Source of the DNA: Methyloversatilis sp. | Lineage (GTDB): Bacteria > Pseudomonadota > Gammaproteobacteria > Burkholderiales > Rhodocyclaceae | DNA: 64,000 nt | Direction of reading: 5' to 3' | Assembly (NCBI RefSeq): GCF_030696805.1 | Contig: NZ_JAUYRO010000095.1 | Span: 1 to 64,000, forward strand | Part shown: positions 1 through 10,240 of the stretch, in pieces | Numbering within the stretch: the stretch's first letter is position 1 | Layout: every line of letters begins with the position of its first letter | Notes under the pieces: generated by a model | The model's database searches: none | What the model was told of the DNA's origin: nothing | What the model saw: only the letters and a program-made list of their open reading frames with translations | Translations under genes and position numbers: made by a program

Positions 1-352
1 ATGCCGGCCACGGCGTGCTGAACATCAACCGGTATTCCAGCGGGTGGCGGTGCGCGTAATCGAGGTAGCGCCTGCCGAGCGCGCCGAGGTCGTCCCTGGG
101 ATCGTCGAACTGCCCCCGCGCGTCGAGGTGGGCGGCGAAGCTTTCGAAACAGCGCCGCATGACTTCGGCCAGCAGGTGGTCGCGGCTCGGGTAGTGCTTG
201 TACGGGGCCTGATGCGACACACCAAGCCGGCGCGCGACGTCGCGCAGGCTCAGCTGTTCGATGCCGTGCTCGGCAATGGCTTCGCGCGCCGCGACGATGC
301 AGGCATCGCGCAGGGCGATCGGCGCGTGTGCGGCGTCCTTCGTCTGGGGCAT
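1..352 (-). CDS. TetR/AcrR family transcriptional regulator, C-terminus cut by window edge
   Basis: Reading leftwards from the ATG at 350-352, an open frame runs without a stop to base 1, so only about the first 117 residues are present. The N-terminus carries a TetR-type helix-turn-helix: a helix starting near residue 11, then the segment LSLRDVARRLGVSHQAPYKH with the usual G-V-S turn and an aromatic-containing recognition helix, then a helix opening the ligand-binding domain. This is a DNA-binding repressor of unknown ligand. The missing C-terminus prevents any statement about the effector. The gene it controls is not identifiable; the DUF2141 gene to its right is on the same strand and points towards it. 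The family call is firm, the function is not. Confidence 0.85.
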   Translation of the reverse strand, partial: MPQTKDAAHAPIALRDACIVAAREAIAEHGIEQLSLRDVARRLGVSHQAPYKHYPSRDHLLAEVMRRCFESFAAHLDARGQFDDPRDDLGALGRRYLDYAHRHPLEYRLMFSTPWPA

Positions 353-439
353 CCGGTCCGGGAGGCAAAATGATCCGGCGACAACGTTAACACGACGGGC
401 CACCCGCGCATGCCCCGGCGAGCCGCGTGGAGCGCTGGA

Positions 440-886
440 CTATCGTGTCACGGCGACATCGAGCACCGTCTCGCCGTCGTTGTCCTTCACGACGAAGGCT
501 GCCTCGTCGAAGCGGGGTGCGCGCAGCGTCGGACGCACACCATTCGATACCCCCCACGCTTCGGTCGGCAGGCCGATGAGATTGGTGTCGACACGCCGAT
601 TGCCGTTCAGGTCGTGCACAACCGACACCGCGTAGCGCCCGGGCACAACGTCGGCGAAGCGGCAGGTGACGCCTTCAGCAGCTGCGGCTTGCCAGCGCAC
701 GCGTGCCGACGTGTTGTCCATCGGAAAACCGATGTCCCGTTCGAACAGCGCGCAGCCGATCTCGCCGTTCGCAGCGGTCACGCCGCTCACGCGCACCACG
801 ATTTCGGCGGCCGCTCCGTTCAGCGGCAACGCGGACAGGGCCAGCAGCCATGCAAGGCGGGCGAATGGAATGCTCTGGACAGACAT
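440..886 (-). CDS. DUF2141 domain secreted protein
   Basis: A 148-residue protein starts at the ATG at 884-886, preceded by GGAGG about eight bases upstream. A longer in-frame start at 955 lacks such a site and would add an Arg-rich, non-signal N-terminus. Residues 1-27 form a signal peptide ending in G-A-A-A. The rest is a beta-rich domain with features of DUF2141: an opening strand with V-R-V-S-G, a G-x-I-x-C-A-L-F segment, and V-V-H-D-L-N-G-N in the middle. DUF2141 proteins are periplasmic or secreted and of unknown function. The next gene downstream is the TetR regulator. Confidence 0.8.
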   Translation of the reverse strand: MSVQSIPFARLAWLLALSALPLNGAAAEIVVRVSGVTAANGEIGCALFERDIGFPMDNTSARVRWQAAAAEGVTCRFADVVPGRYAVSVVHDLNGNRRVDTNLIGLPTEAWGVSNGVRPTLRAPRFDEAAFVVKDNDGETVLDVAVTR

Positions 887-1087
887 CGGGTACCTCCGGC
901 AGCGGAGTCGTGACGGCATGGCAGCGGATCGGGCGCGCGGCTTCGCCGGGTGCATCCGATGGCTGCCGATGATCAGCGGTTGACACTGTCAACGCACGGT
1001 GCCGATAATGAAGGTTGAAGTAGACGGCGTCAACCTCAAGGCGTCGATCCCGTCACCCCGACCCTGACTCTGCTGCGAGGTTTCGCC

Positions 1088-1600
1088 ATGTCACCTGCCC
1101 TGCCGCCGGGAAGCCGCCCTTTCATGCTGTTGCTGCGCACCCTGCTGATGGCGGCCAGCCTGTCCGCACTGGCGGGCGCGTGCGCGCTGTCGACACCGTT
1201 TCCGCGCATCGACACGGCCGTCGCCGGCGAGGCGGACGACGCCGTCGTGCTGGTGCTGACGCACATCGTCGTCGATGGCGCCCGGCGCGATGAATTCGAC
1301 CGCCAGACGCGCCGCGTCATCGACAGCATGGCGACACAGCCCGGCCTGATCGGCTATTCGGCGCGACGCGAACTGTTCGGCAACGAGGCGTGGACGATGA
1401 GCGTGTGGGCCGGCGACGCCCCGCGCGCCCGCTTCGTCCGCTCCGCCGTGCATCAGGAGGCCATCGCGAAAAGCGAGTCGGCGATTGTGACCGTCCGGCT
1501 GAAGCGGCTGAACATGGCCCGCAAGGACGTGCCGCGCGATTGGGCGGCGGCGCTGGAGTTGCTGGCGCGGCCGGGCAACGAGCGAATGTATGGCAGATGA
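1088..1600 (+). CDS. Secreted protein with antibiotic-biosynthesis-monooxygenase-like domain
   Basis: A 170-residue protein begins at 1088 with GAGG eight bases upstream; a second possible start is the ATG at 1124. The N-terminus has a hydrophobic segment (residues 13-31) ending L-A-G-A-C-A, so it is exported. A lipobox is only approximate. Residues about 52-130 resemble the ABM ferredoxin-like fold: a first strand V-L-V-L-T-H-I, a helix, a P-G-L-I-G-Y-S strand, then a W-T-M-S-V-W strand followed by an F-x-x-S-x-x-H helix. Most ABM proteins are cytoplasmic, so an exported version is slightly unusual. No substrate can be assigned. The following 229 bases are unusually AT-rich and hold no gene. 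Confidence 0.65.
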   Translation: MSPALPPGSRPFMLLLRTLLMAASLSALAGACALSTPFPRIDTAVAGEADDAVVLVLTHIVVDGARRDEFDRQTRRVIDSMATQPGLIGYSARRELFGNEAWTMSVWAGDAPRARFVRSAVHQEAIAKSESAIVTVRLKRLNMARKDVPRDWAAALELLARPGNERMYGR

Positions 1601-1829
1601 ATGACCAACTTCGCGACTATATCGAAAGTTATAGATCGGCTGGTCAATGTCATTCGAAAGTCAAATCGGCGAATCAAAAGTTATCGATTCACGATGATCG
1701 GATGAGAGGTGCATCTGCATAATCCATTCGCCACGACCGGGTCCTGACGCACCAAGCGGCGGGAACGACACGTCTCGCGTCTACAGGTCGCTCATCACTG
1801 CCCTCCTCGCGGAGAGAAAGACAACAACA

Positions 1830-2948
1830 ATGCGCAACACCCCTCACAGATTGCTGGTCGCGCTGGCACTTGCCGGTCATGCAGTGGCCGCGCAGGCGGC
1901 CGGATACACGTTCTCCTTGATTGAATTGCCGGGCGACGGATACACGACGGCAACCACGATCAACGCGGCCGGGCAGGTCGTCGGTTCCGGCGGCGCGGGT
2001 GGGTCGGGAGTGCATCCGCGCATATGGCTGGGCGGCGTTACCTCGACGCTCGCCTCGCCGCCAGCAAGCACGGGCAATGCGCAAGGAATCAACATGGCGG
2101 GGCAGATCGTCGGGGCCATCACCGAATCCGGGTCAATCAGCCGAGCCACGCTGTGGAATGGGGCAAACGTAACAAGTCTTGCGCTGCCGCAAATGAGCTC
2201 AAGCACCGCCCGTGCGATCAATGATGCGGGTGACATCGTCGGTGATTCAACGTTCGGGGGTGGCCTGTCGAACGCCACGCTGTGGCGAAATGGCGCCGTC
2301 ATCGTACTGCCCGGCATCGGCGGCGAAGCCCGTGCCATCAACAACGCAGGCCAGATTGCAGGCATCTACGCCGTCACCGAAGCGGGTTCGAACGGACCGA
2401 CGGTCGTCGCGTACCAGGCCGCCCGCTGGGACAACTACGTGCTCAGCACGCTGGGCGGCCCGAACAGCCAGGCCTACGACATCAACGACGCCGGCGTGGT
2501 CGTGGGAGAGATGTTCAGCAGCGAAGGCTATATCCGCCCGGTGCGCTGGGATGGTACGGTCGCGACGGACCTGGGCACGCTGGCAGGCGAGTTTGCCGCA
2601 GCCTTCGGCATCAACAATGCCGGTCAGATCGTGGGGACCGGCCTGAAGGCAAGCATCTTCGATCCGGCGTCGACCTTCGAGCAGAGGGCGTTCCTGTGGG
2701 ACGGCCCTTCGATCATCGATCTCACCAGTCTTCTCGACAGCGAAACGCTGACCGCTGGCTGGGTGCTTGAATCGGCGAATGACATCAACGATCAGGGCTG
2801 GATTGTCGGCAGTGCGTACAACACGCTGACCGACGCCCGCCGCGGCTTCGTGCTGGCGCCGGTGCCGGAGCCCGAAACCTGGGCGATGCTGCTCGCCGGG
2901 CTCGGTCTGATCGGCGCGATCGCCCGCCGTCGCGTCACGGTCGTGTAA
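1830..2948 (+). CDS. HAF-repeat PEP-CTERM surface protein
   Basis: A 372-residue exported protein starts after the purine-rich site GGAGAGAAAG. Residues 1-23 are a signal peptide. The body contains at least seven degenerate repeats with the core I-N-x-A-G-x-I/V-V-G (for example INAAGQVVG, INNAGQIVG, INDQGWIVG), each following a W-x-x-G-x segment; this is the HAF repeat of extracellular beta-propeller-like proteins. The C-terminus carries VPEPETWAMLLAGLGLIGA followed by Arg-Arg-Arg, the PEP-CTERM sorting signal processed by exosortase. The protein should be exported, cleaved and released to or anchored at the surface. No exosortase gene is in the window. The ligand or role is unknown. Confidence 0.85.
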   Translation: MRNTPHRLLVALALAGHAVAAQAAGYTFSLIELPGDGYTTATTINAAGQVVGSGGAGGSGVHPRIWLGGVTSTLASPPASTGNAQGINMAGQIVGAITESGSISRATLWNGANVTSLALPQMSSSTARAINDAGDIVGDSTFGGGLSNATLWRNGAVIVLPGIGGEARAINNAGQIAGIYAVTEAGSNGPTVVAYQAARWDNYVLSTLGGPNSQAYDINDAGVVVGEMFSSEGYIRPVRWDGTVATDLGTLAGEFAAAFGINNAGQIVGTGLKASIFDPASTFEQRAFLWDGPSIIDLTSLLDSETLTAGWVLESANDINDQGWIVGSAYNTLTDARRGFVLAPVPEPETWAMLLAGLGLIGAIARRRVTVV

Positions 2949-2980
2949 TGCAGCGCGTCAGGCGGCGTCCGCCCGACGCG

Positions 2981-4918
<1,938 letters not shown>

Positions 4919-5237
4919 GCGGGTGAAGCTCCAGCGGACGTCCCGCAACGACAGGCGGCAAGACCAGGGAAGGGGTGGCGGGGCGGAAAAGATGGGGCAG
5001 GCGACCGGAAACCTGGACTGAATGGTCGCACGGGGCGAAGTATCTTCGCCCGCGCCGGTTGTCGTCAATCGGAACACCGTGCGACCCAAGCGGGATCTTT
5101 CACACGCCTGCATGCCCGGAGGTCGAATGCGTGCTGCCGCTGGCGTGAGCGGCACAGTAACGGAAACCGCCCTGTTCCCGACCGCCCTCAGCCCGCCGCT
5201 TCAGATGTTGCCAGGGGCGAACCGACTACAGACGGCG

Positions 5238-5534
5238 TCAGCGCGCCTCGATCAGTTCACGTCCCCGCAGAAAGCCCATGCCTTCGGCAATCGCCTGTGA
5301 CGCGTAGAACAGACCCAGGTCCGCTTTCGCGCTGACCAGTTCTTCGTTCTGCGCATTCGCACCCCGCAAGCTGACGGTGACCGTGAAGGTCCATTCATTG
5401 CCGTGGCCGGACAATGACGGGTTGCGGTTGATGAGGCGTTCGGTGCACACGTGCATATCGTGATCGTGGTAAGTCTCGGTCTTCCACACTGGCGTATCGG
5501 TCTGTTCGTTGGGCGTGATCTCGAGCGTGGTCAT
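5238..5534 (-). CDS. Hypothetical protein
   Basis: This is a 98-residue soluble protein without signal peptide or membrane segment. It starts at 5534 behind a GGAGAC purine run. The N-terminus is acidic and polar (T-E-T-Y-H-D-H-D-M-H), with a central W-T-F-T-V-T-V-S-L-R beta segment and a C-terminal helix. The length, codon use and ribosome-binding site look genuine, but I recognise no family. It stands alone between the ABC-F gene and the oppositely oriented BON lipoprotein. Confidence 0.6.
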   Translation of the reverse strand: MTTLEITPNEQTDTPVWKTETYHDHDMHVCTERLINRNPSLSGHGNEWTFTVTVSLRGANAQNEELVSAKADLGLFYASQAIAEGMGFLRGRELIEAR

Positions 5535-5795
5535 TGATGTCTCCTGGAATCGTCATCGTGGATTCGGACGCCCTGCGCCGGATGGACCCTCTGCGCTGCC
5601 GACGCCCGGGAGGCGACGTTGCTCGCGGGCAACGCCAACGGTCTGTGCGCTGGCGGACGGAGCTCAGCGCACGATCGCGTCCCGGGCCATGCCCGGCAGA
5701 TCAACCGCTGTGTTCGTTCTGGTACGGACGCGCCACGTCGCGACGCCGATGATCGCAAACACGGTCGACTTGACCGTCTGCGCGGAGAAACTTTC

Positions 5796-6188
5796 ATGAC
5801 CACCCACCAAAGATCACTGCCCACTGCCGCAGCGCTTGCCTGCCTGGGCGTGCTGCTGCTCGCCGGCTGCGACAAGCAGGAGCCCTTGCCCGTCACGCAG
5901 TCGCCCTCGACTGCGCCTGCTGCGATGCCGTCGAGCGCGACGACCCAGTCGATGCCGGGGTCGGAAGCGAACCTCGACGATGCTGGCGTGACAACCCGCG
6001 TCACGACTGCCCTGCTGGCCGATCCGACCATCAAGGCTTTCCCGATCGAAGTCATTTCGCTCAAGGGCGATGTGCGTCTGCTCGGCGTCGTCGACACCCA
6101 GGTACAGCGCGAGCGGGTGCTGGAAGTGGCACGCGGTGTCGAAGGCGTGCATGCGCTGCACGATGAACTGACGCTGCGCCAGCAGTGA
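5796..6188 (+). CDS. BON-domain lipoprotein
   Basis: A 130-residue protein starts at the ATG at 5796, a choice that places a perfect lipoprotein signal at the N-terminus: a short basic region, a hydrophobic core and the lipobox L-L-A-G-C with Cys at about residue 24. A low-complexity Pro/Ser/Thr linker leads to a single BON domain (residues about 63-130) beginning D-D-A-G-V-T-T-R-V and including the conserved I-K-A-F-P-I-E-V-x-S-L-K-G-D-V-x-L-L-G and a final V-H-A-L-H-D-E-L. BON lipoproteins of the OsmY/DolP type bind phospholipid and protect the envelope. The 261 bases upstream show no gene. Confidence 0.88.
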   Translation: MTTHQRSLPTAAALACLGVLLLAGCDKQEPLPVTQSPSTAPAAMPSSATTQSMPGSEANLDDAGVTTRVTTALLADPTIKAFPIEVISLKGDVRLLGVVDTQVQRERVLEVARGVEGVHALHDELTLRQQ

Positions 6189-6234
6189 TGCTCGTGCTGC
6201 GACGCGCCGGACTTCGGCGTGTCGCAGCGTTCGT

Positions 6235-7980
6235 CTAGGCGTCGATGAACTGCAGCCGCGCCAGCTTCGCGTAGAGGCCGTCCCGCGCCAGCAGCTCGGC
6301 GTGCGTACCGATTTCGACCGCGTGGCCATGCTCGAGCACAACGATGCGGTCGGCGCGCTGCACGGTGGCGAGGCGGTGCGCGACGACCAGCGTGGTGCGG
6401 CTGGCCATCAGCGGCGCCAGCGCGGCCTGCACCATGCGCTCGCTTTCGGCGTCGAGCGCCGATGTGGCTTCATCCAGCAGCAGGATGGGCCGGTCTGCGA
6501 GAATGGCGCGCGCGATGGCGATGCGCTGACGCTGGCCGCCGGACAGGCGCACACCGCGCTCGCCGAGCGGGCTGTCATAGCCGCCCGGCATGGCGCGGAT
6601 GAAGGCGTCGGCGAAGGCCGCTTCGCAGGCAACGCGCACCTCGGCGTCGCTGGCGTCGGGCCGCGCATAGCGCACGTTGTCGGCCACACTGGCGGCAAAG
6701 ATGACCGCCTCCTGCGGCACCAGCGCGATGCGCGCGCGCACGTCGGCCGGATCTGCGTCTGCCAGCGGCACGCCGTCTATGCTCACCGTGCCCGACCGCG
6801 GATCGTAGAAGCGCAACAGCAGCTGGAATAGTGTCGACTTGCCGGCGCCCGACGGCCCGACCAGCGCGACGGTTTCGCCGGCGCGCACGTCGAGGCTGAA
6901 GCCGTCGAGCGCCGGTGTGTCGGGACGGCTCGGGTAGCTGAAGCGCACGTCGCGGAACGCGATGTCGCCGCGCGCCGGCTGCGGCAGCGCGCGCGGCGAC
7001 TTCGGCGCCGTGATGTCGGGCTGCGTGTCGAGCAGTTCGATCAGCCGCTCGGTGGCGCCCGCGGCGCGTTGCAGTTCGCCCCACACTTCCGAAAGCGCAC
7101 CGACCGAACTGGCCACCATGGCGGCGTAGAACACGAAGGCCGACAGTTCGCCCGCGCTCAGCCGGCCCTCCAGCACATCGTGTCCGCCGACCCACAGGAT
7201 GACCGCGACCGAACCGAATACCAGCAGGATGACCATCACCACCATCAGTGCCGAATGGCGGTAGCGCTTCACGCCAGTGTCGAAACTGCGCTCGACCAGC
7301 GACGTGAAGTGCGCTTGGTCGGCGTCTTCGTGGCCGCAGGCCTGCACGATGCGGATGGCGTGCACGCTTTCATCGACATGGGTGCCGAGGTCGGCCACCC
7401 GCGCCTGACGCTCGCGCGACAGCGCCCGCACCTTGCGGCCGAACAGCACGATGGGTGCGACCACCAGCGGCACGCCGGCCAGCACCAGCAAGGTCAGGCG
7501 GCCGCTGGTCAGCGCCAGCATCACGAGTCCGCCGGTCAGCAGCAGGATGTTGCGCAGTGCGATCGACAGCGTGGAACCAACCACATTCTCGATCTGCGCC
7601 GTGTCGTTGGTCAGCCGCGAAATGACTTCGCCGGTGCGCCCGGCCTCGAAGAACGACGGCGGCAGCGTCAGCAAATGCGCATAGACCCGCGTGCGCAGGT
7701 CGGCCGACACCCGCTCGCCGAGCCAGGACACGTTGTAGAAGCGCAGCCAGGTTGCGCCCGCCAGCAGCACGACCAGCAGCAGCGAACCGCCGAGCGCCCG
7801 GTCCAGCCAGGCGGCATCACCGGCTGCAAAACCCTGGTCGATCACGCTGCGCAGACCCTGACCGAGCGCCAGCGCCGCACTCGCCGCCAGTACCAGACCG
7901 AGGGTGGCCAACAGCAGCCGACCCCGATGCGGCTTCACCATTTCGAACATCACCTGCCGCGCTCGCTGTACATCCGTCAC
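6235..7980 (-). CDS. ABC transporter, fused permease and ATPase (MsbA-like exporter)
   Basis: This 581-residue half-transporter starts at a GTG (7978-7980) with AAGGAG eight bases upstream. Residues about 20-310 are the six-helix ABC exporter domain, including the coupling segment T-N-D-T-A-Q-I-E. The ATPase domain has Walker A GPSGAGKST, Q-loop VPQEAVIF, signature LSGGQRQRIAIARA, Walker B ILLLDEATS and the H-loop VVAHRL. Overall it resembles homodimeric exporters of lipids, peptides or drugs. Whether it is MsbA itself cannot be told from the sequence alone; no lpxK neighbour supports that. It is separated from the BON gene by a short convergent spacer. Confidence 0.88.
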   Translation of the reverse strand: MTDVQRARQVMFEMVKPHRGRLLLATLGLVLAASAALALGQGLRSVIDQGFAAGDAAWLDRALGGSLLLVVLLAGATWLRFYNVSWLGERVSADLRTRVYAHLLTLPPSFFEAGRTGEVISRLTNDTAQIENVVGSTLSIALRNILLLTGGLVMLALTSGRLTLLVLAGVPLVVAPIVLFGRKVRALSRERQARVADLGTHVDESVHAIRIVQACGHEDADQAHFTSLVERSFDTGVKRYRHSALMVVMVILLVFGSVAVILWVGGHDVLEGRLSAGELSAFVFYAAMVASSVGALSEVWGELQRAAGATERLIELLDTQPDITAPKSPRALPQPARGDIAFRDVRFSYPSRPDTPALDGFSLDVRAGETVALVGPSGAGKSTLFQLLLRFYDPRSGTVSIDGVPLADADPADVRARIALVPQEAVIFAASVADNVRYARPDASDAEVRVACEAAFADAFIRAMPGGYDSPLGERGVRLSGGQRQRIAIARAILADRPILLLDEATSALDAESERMVQAALAPLMASRTTLVVAHRLATVQRADRIVVLEHGHAVEIGTHAELLARDGLYAKLARLQFIDA

Positions 7981-8036
7981 ACTGCTGACTCCTTGTCGTG
8001 GCTGTTTTGTTGTATATTCCGGCCCCTATCCGAAGT

Positions 8037-8121
8037 GCGCGGGTGGCGAAATTGGTAGACGCGCTGTCTTGAGGGGGCAGTGCCGCAAGGCGTAAGAGTT
8101 CGAGTCTCTTTCCGCGCACCA
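8037..8121 (+). tRNA. tRNA-Leu (anticodon GAG)
   Basis: An 85-nt sequence folds as a class II tRNA. The acceptor stem GCGCGGG pairs with TCCGCGC (last pair G-T). The D-arm is GGTGGCGAAATTGGTAGACG, the anticodon stem CTGTC/GGCAG with loop TTGAGGG gives anticodon GAG, the variable arm is long (TGCCGCAAGGCG), and the T-loop is TTCGAGT. The CCA end is encoded (8119-8121). It reads CUC and CUU leucine codons. The gene is alone, downstream of the divergent ABC exporter start. Confidence 0.97.
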
Positions 8122-8354
8122 CACATTCAGTATCTCAGGTGCCTCACGGCGCTTCTGTTTCACCTTCCGGCCAGCCCGGCCGGAAAATCCACGTCTTGGT
8201 CAGGCATGCCGGGCACCGGTTGCGATGTTGCAGCGCAAACCGTGTCATGGCATCGCTTTGCTACCATCCGTCTCGCAATTCCGGGCCCGTCTCAATACAG
8301 AAAAGATTCCGGTCATGTAACCGGAACAGAATTCGGTCGGAGGAGGAGAAACCG

Positions 8355-9074
8355 ATGGCGTTGGATAAAGTACTTCTGGGCCGCTTGTTGCAGTTGAACG
8401 AGCCGTGGACGGTACGCGATTTTCGCTTCGATCCGGATGCCCGCAAGCTGGATGCCTGGGTCGGCGTCGAGCCGCCGCGCGGCTGGTTCGCCCGCGTGCG
8501 GCGTCAGCCGGCCGAGGGGCCGGAGCGCGTCTGGCGCCATGTCGATCTCGCGGGCTGGCGCTGCCATGTGCATGTGCAGGCGCCGATCGGCGCAGATCTG
8601 AGCGCGCTGCCCTGGGCTGGCGCCCTCGACATGCCGTTTTCCCAGGCCCTTTCCAAGCATGTCTTTGCGCTGTTCAACGAAGGCGTCCCGCTGAACGGCA
8701 TCTGCACGATCACCGGCATTCCGCTGCAGGAACTGTGGAAGTTCAAATACTCGCTCGATCAGGGCAAGACTGCCATCGCGACGCCGGCGTCGCCGCTGGT
8801 CGATCTGACGCCCGCCGGCTCCGTCGCGCCTGCCGCGCTGGCGGACGACATCCCCGACCTGACGGATCCGGTCTGGCTCAAGCTGATCGAAGGTCAGGTG
8901 GATCTCGATATCCGTGCGCTCAGCCTGAAGCTGCTGATGACCCGGCTGCGCAGCCAGCTCGAAGTGATCACCGACGAAGAAGTGCGCATGCTCAAGCTGC
9001 GCGAGCTGCACCGTTATTTCGTCAAGAACGCACGCATGCTCGGGCACGAGCTGTCCCAGTTGCGTGCCAGCTGA
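8355..9074 (+). CDS. ISL3-transposase-like DNA-binding remnant, conserved hypothetical
   Basis: A 239-residue protein starts at 8355, preceded by a strong AGGAGGAG. The N-terminal half reads like the zinc-binding and HTH portion of ISL3-family transposases: an opening D-F-R-F-D strand (about residue 22), R-V-W-R-H-V-D-L (58-65), C-H-V-H-V (70-74), L-P-W-A (85-88), and a C-terminal helix-turn-helix with I-T-G-I-P-L-Q-E-L-W-K. The usual zinc cysteines are mostly gone and no DDE catalytic domain follows. The C-terminal third is a different helical region, E-E-V-R-M-L-K-L-R-E-L-H-R. This fits a domesticated transposase-derived regulator rather than an active transposase. The resemblance is my reading of motifs. 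The gene lies immediately upstream of a FIST-like gene. Confidence 0.55.
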   Translation: MALDKVLLGRLLQLNEPWTVRDFRFDPDARKLDAWVGVEPPRGWFARVRRQPAEGPERVWRHVDLAGWRCHVHVQAPIGADLSALPWAGALDMPFSQALSKHVFALFNEGVPLNGICTITGIPLQELWKFKYSLDQGKTAIATPASPLVDLTPAGSVAPAALADDIPDLTDPVWLKLIEGQVDLDIRALSLKLLMTRLRSQLEVITDEEVRMLKLRELHRYFVKNARMLGHELSQLRAS

Positions 9075-9090
9075 AACCCGTCCCGACTTC

Positions 9091-10110
9091 ATGAACAGTC
9101 AGACCAAGCCGGAACTGAGCGGGCGCATGATGGGGCTGTCGGAAGCGACTGCCCTTATCCGCGGTGGTGGCTACTACAGCGTAGCCGGCGACGAACTGCT
9201 GCTGCGCGAGTTGCCGCGAGGCCACTGGATCGGCGGCACCATTCCTTATTTCATGGGGCAGGACGGCGGGGTCACCACGCGCGACCAGCTCTATGTCGCG
9301 CAGGTGCCGGTCAGCGGCGGTGTGCCGCTGATGCGCTTCTACGACCAGATCAGCCTGGAACGGGTGTGCGCCGACGCGCCGGAGAACGGCTTTTCCATCA
9401 TCGTCATCCCCGCCTTCTCGGCCGTGCACTCACTGTTCGCGCGCAACGCGCCGGGCTACGAGGACATGTACCTCAAGCCGTTGATCGGCTGGATTTCCGG
9501 CATCCATCTCGATGATCTCGGACGCGCCAGTCCGCTCGCCGTCAATGGCGAAACGCTGGAATTCGAGCCCGACCGCGCACTGGTGATGCACGTGCCACTG
9601 CCGGCCGACAAGTACGCGCACATCGACATCATCAATCTGTTCACGCCGGGTGATGGCGACAGCATCCGCTTCCCGGCCAAGGGTTTTTCGGTCGGCGAGT
9701 GCCGCATCAATGGCGAACCTGCCAACTTCGCGCGCTATGTCACCACGAACGCCATCGACACCCGCCTGCCGCTGGTCGCCGACTACAGCGGTGCAATGAT
9801 CAACGTGAGCATCAAGGCGGTCGATCTGGGCAAGGGCGTGGTCGATTTCTACGCCCCGGTGTTCGACGATGTCGAATACCGCTTTGCCGCGCCGGTGCCC
9901 GATTACGTCAGCGCCTTCCAGCAGGCGCTGCGCGAGAGAGAGGGCGGCCAGGCCGGTCCGGTCGGCTTCAGCTGCAACTGCGTCCTGAACTATCTGTACA
10001 GCGAACTCGAAGGCAAGCGCGTGCCTACGCTGCTCGGCCCGATGACCTACGGCGAAGTGGCCTATCAGCTGCTGAACCAGACGCTGGTCTATCTGACGAT
10101 CGAAGACTGA
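9091..10110 (+). CDS. Conserved hypothetical protein, FIST-C-like C-terminus
   Basis: This 339-residue soluble protein starts at the ATG at 9091, 16 bases after the preceding stop; an in-frame GTG at 9064 would overlap that gene. It has no signal peptide. The last 80 residues, beginning G-F-S-C-N-C-V-L-N-Y and ending in a Y-L-T-I-E-D tail, resemble the C-terminal half of FIST sensory domains. The N-terminal half contains G-G-G-Y-Y-S-V-A-G-D-E and G-G-T-I-P-Y-F-M-G, also reminiscent of FIST proteins. FIST domains are thought to bind small ligands, perhaps amino acids. With the preceding DNA-binding-like gene it could form a ligand-sensing regulatory unit. That role is speculative. Confidence 0.5.
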   Translation: MNSQTKPELSGRMMGLSEATALIRGGGYYSVAGDELLLRELPRGHWIGGTIPYFMGQDGGVTTRDQLYVAQVPVSGGVPLMRFYDQISLERVCADAPENGFSIIVIPAFSAVHSLFARNAPGYEDMYLKPLIGWISGIHLDDLGRASPLAVNGETLEFEPDRALVMHVPLPADKYAHIDIINLFTPGDGDSIRFPAKGFSVGECRINGEPANFARYVTTNAIDTRLPLVADYSGAMINVSIKAVDLGKGVVDFYAPVFDDVEYRFAAPVPDYVSAFQQALREREGGQAGPVGFSCNCVLNYLYSELEGKRVPTLLGPMTYGEVAYQLLNQTLVYLTIED

Positions 10111-10120
10111 GCCGGGCTCT

Positions 10121-10150
10121 TGTGGGAGCGGCATCCCCGCCGCTCCCACA
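10121..10150. repeat. Dispersed palindromic repeat, TGTGGGAGCGGC type
   Basis: TGTGGGAGCGGC (10121-10132) is repeated inverted as GCCGCTCCCACA (10139-10150) around a six-base loop, and a further half-copy CAGCTCCCACAGG follows. The same unit occurs near 14599 and 17480. All three copies lie just after stop codons, as REP-type elements do. The copy here could form a transcript hairpin at the end of the FIST-like gene. Confidence 0.8.
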
Positions 10151-10240
10151 GGAACAGCTCCCACAGGAACAGCCCTCGCAACCGCCGCGCTGCCACGCCG
10201 ACAGGGGTAGCATGCCGGTTTGCTTTATCAACTGCTCCGC

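Noticed and set aside
8355-9074. An intact ISL3 insertion sequence
   Set aside because: There is no catalytic transposase domain and no flanking inverted or direct repeats were seen.
10121-10170. A CRISPR repeat unit
   Set aside because: The repeats are inverted and few, without regular spacers, and no cas genes occur anywhere in the window.
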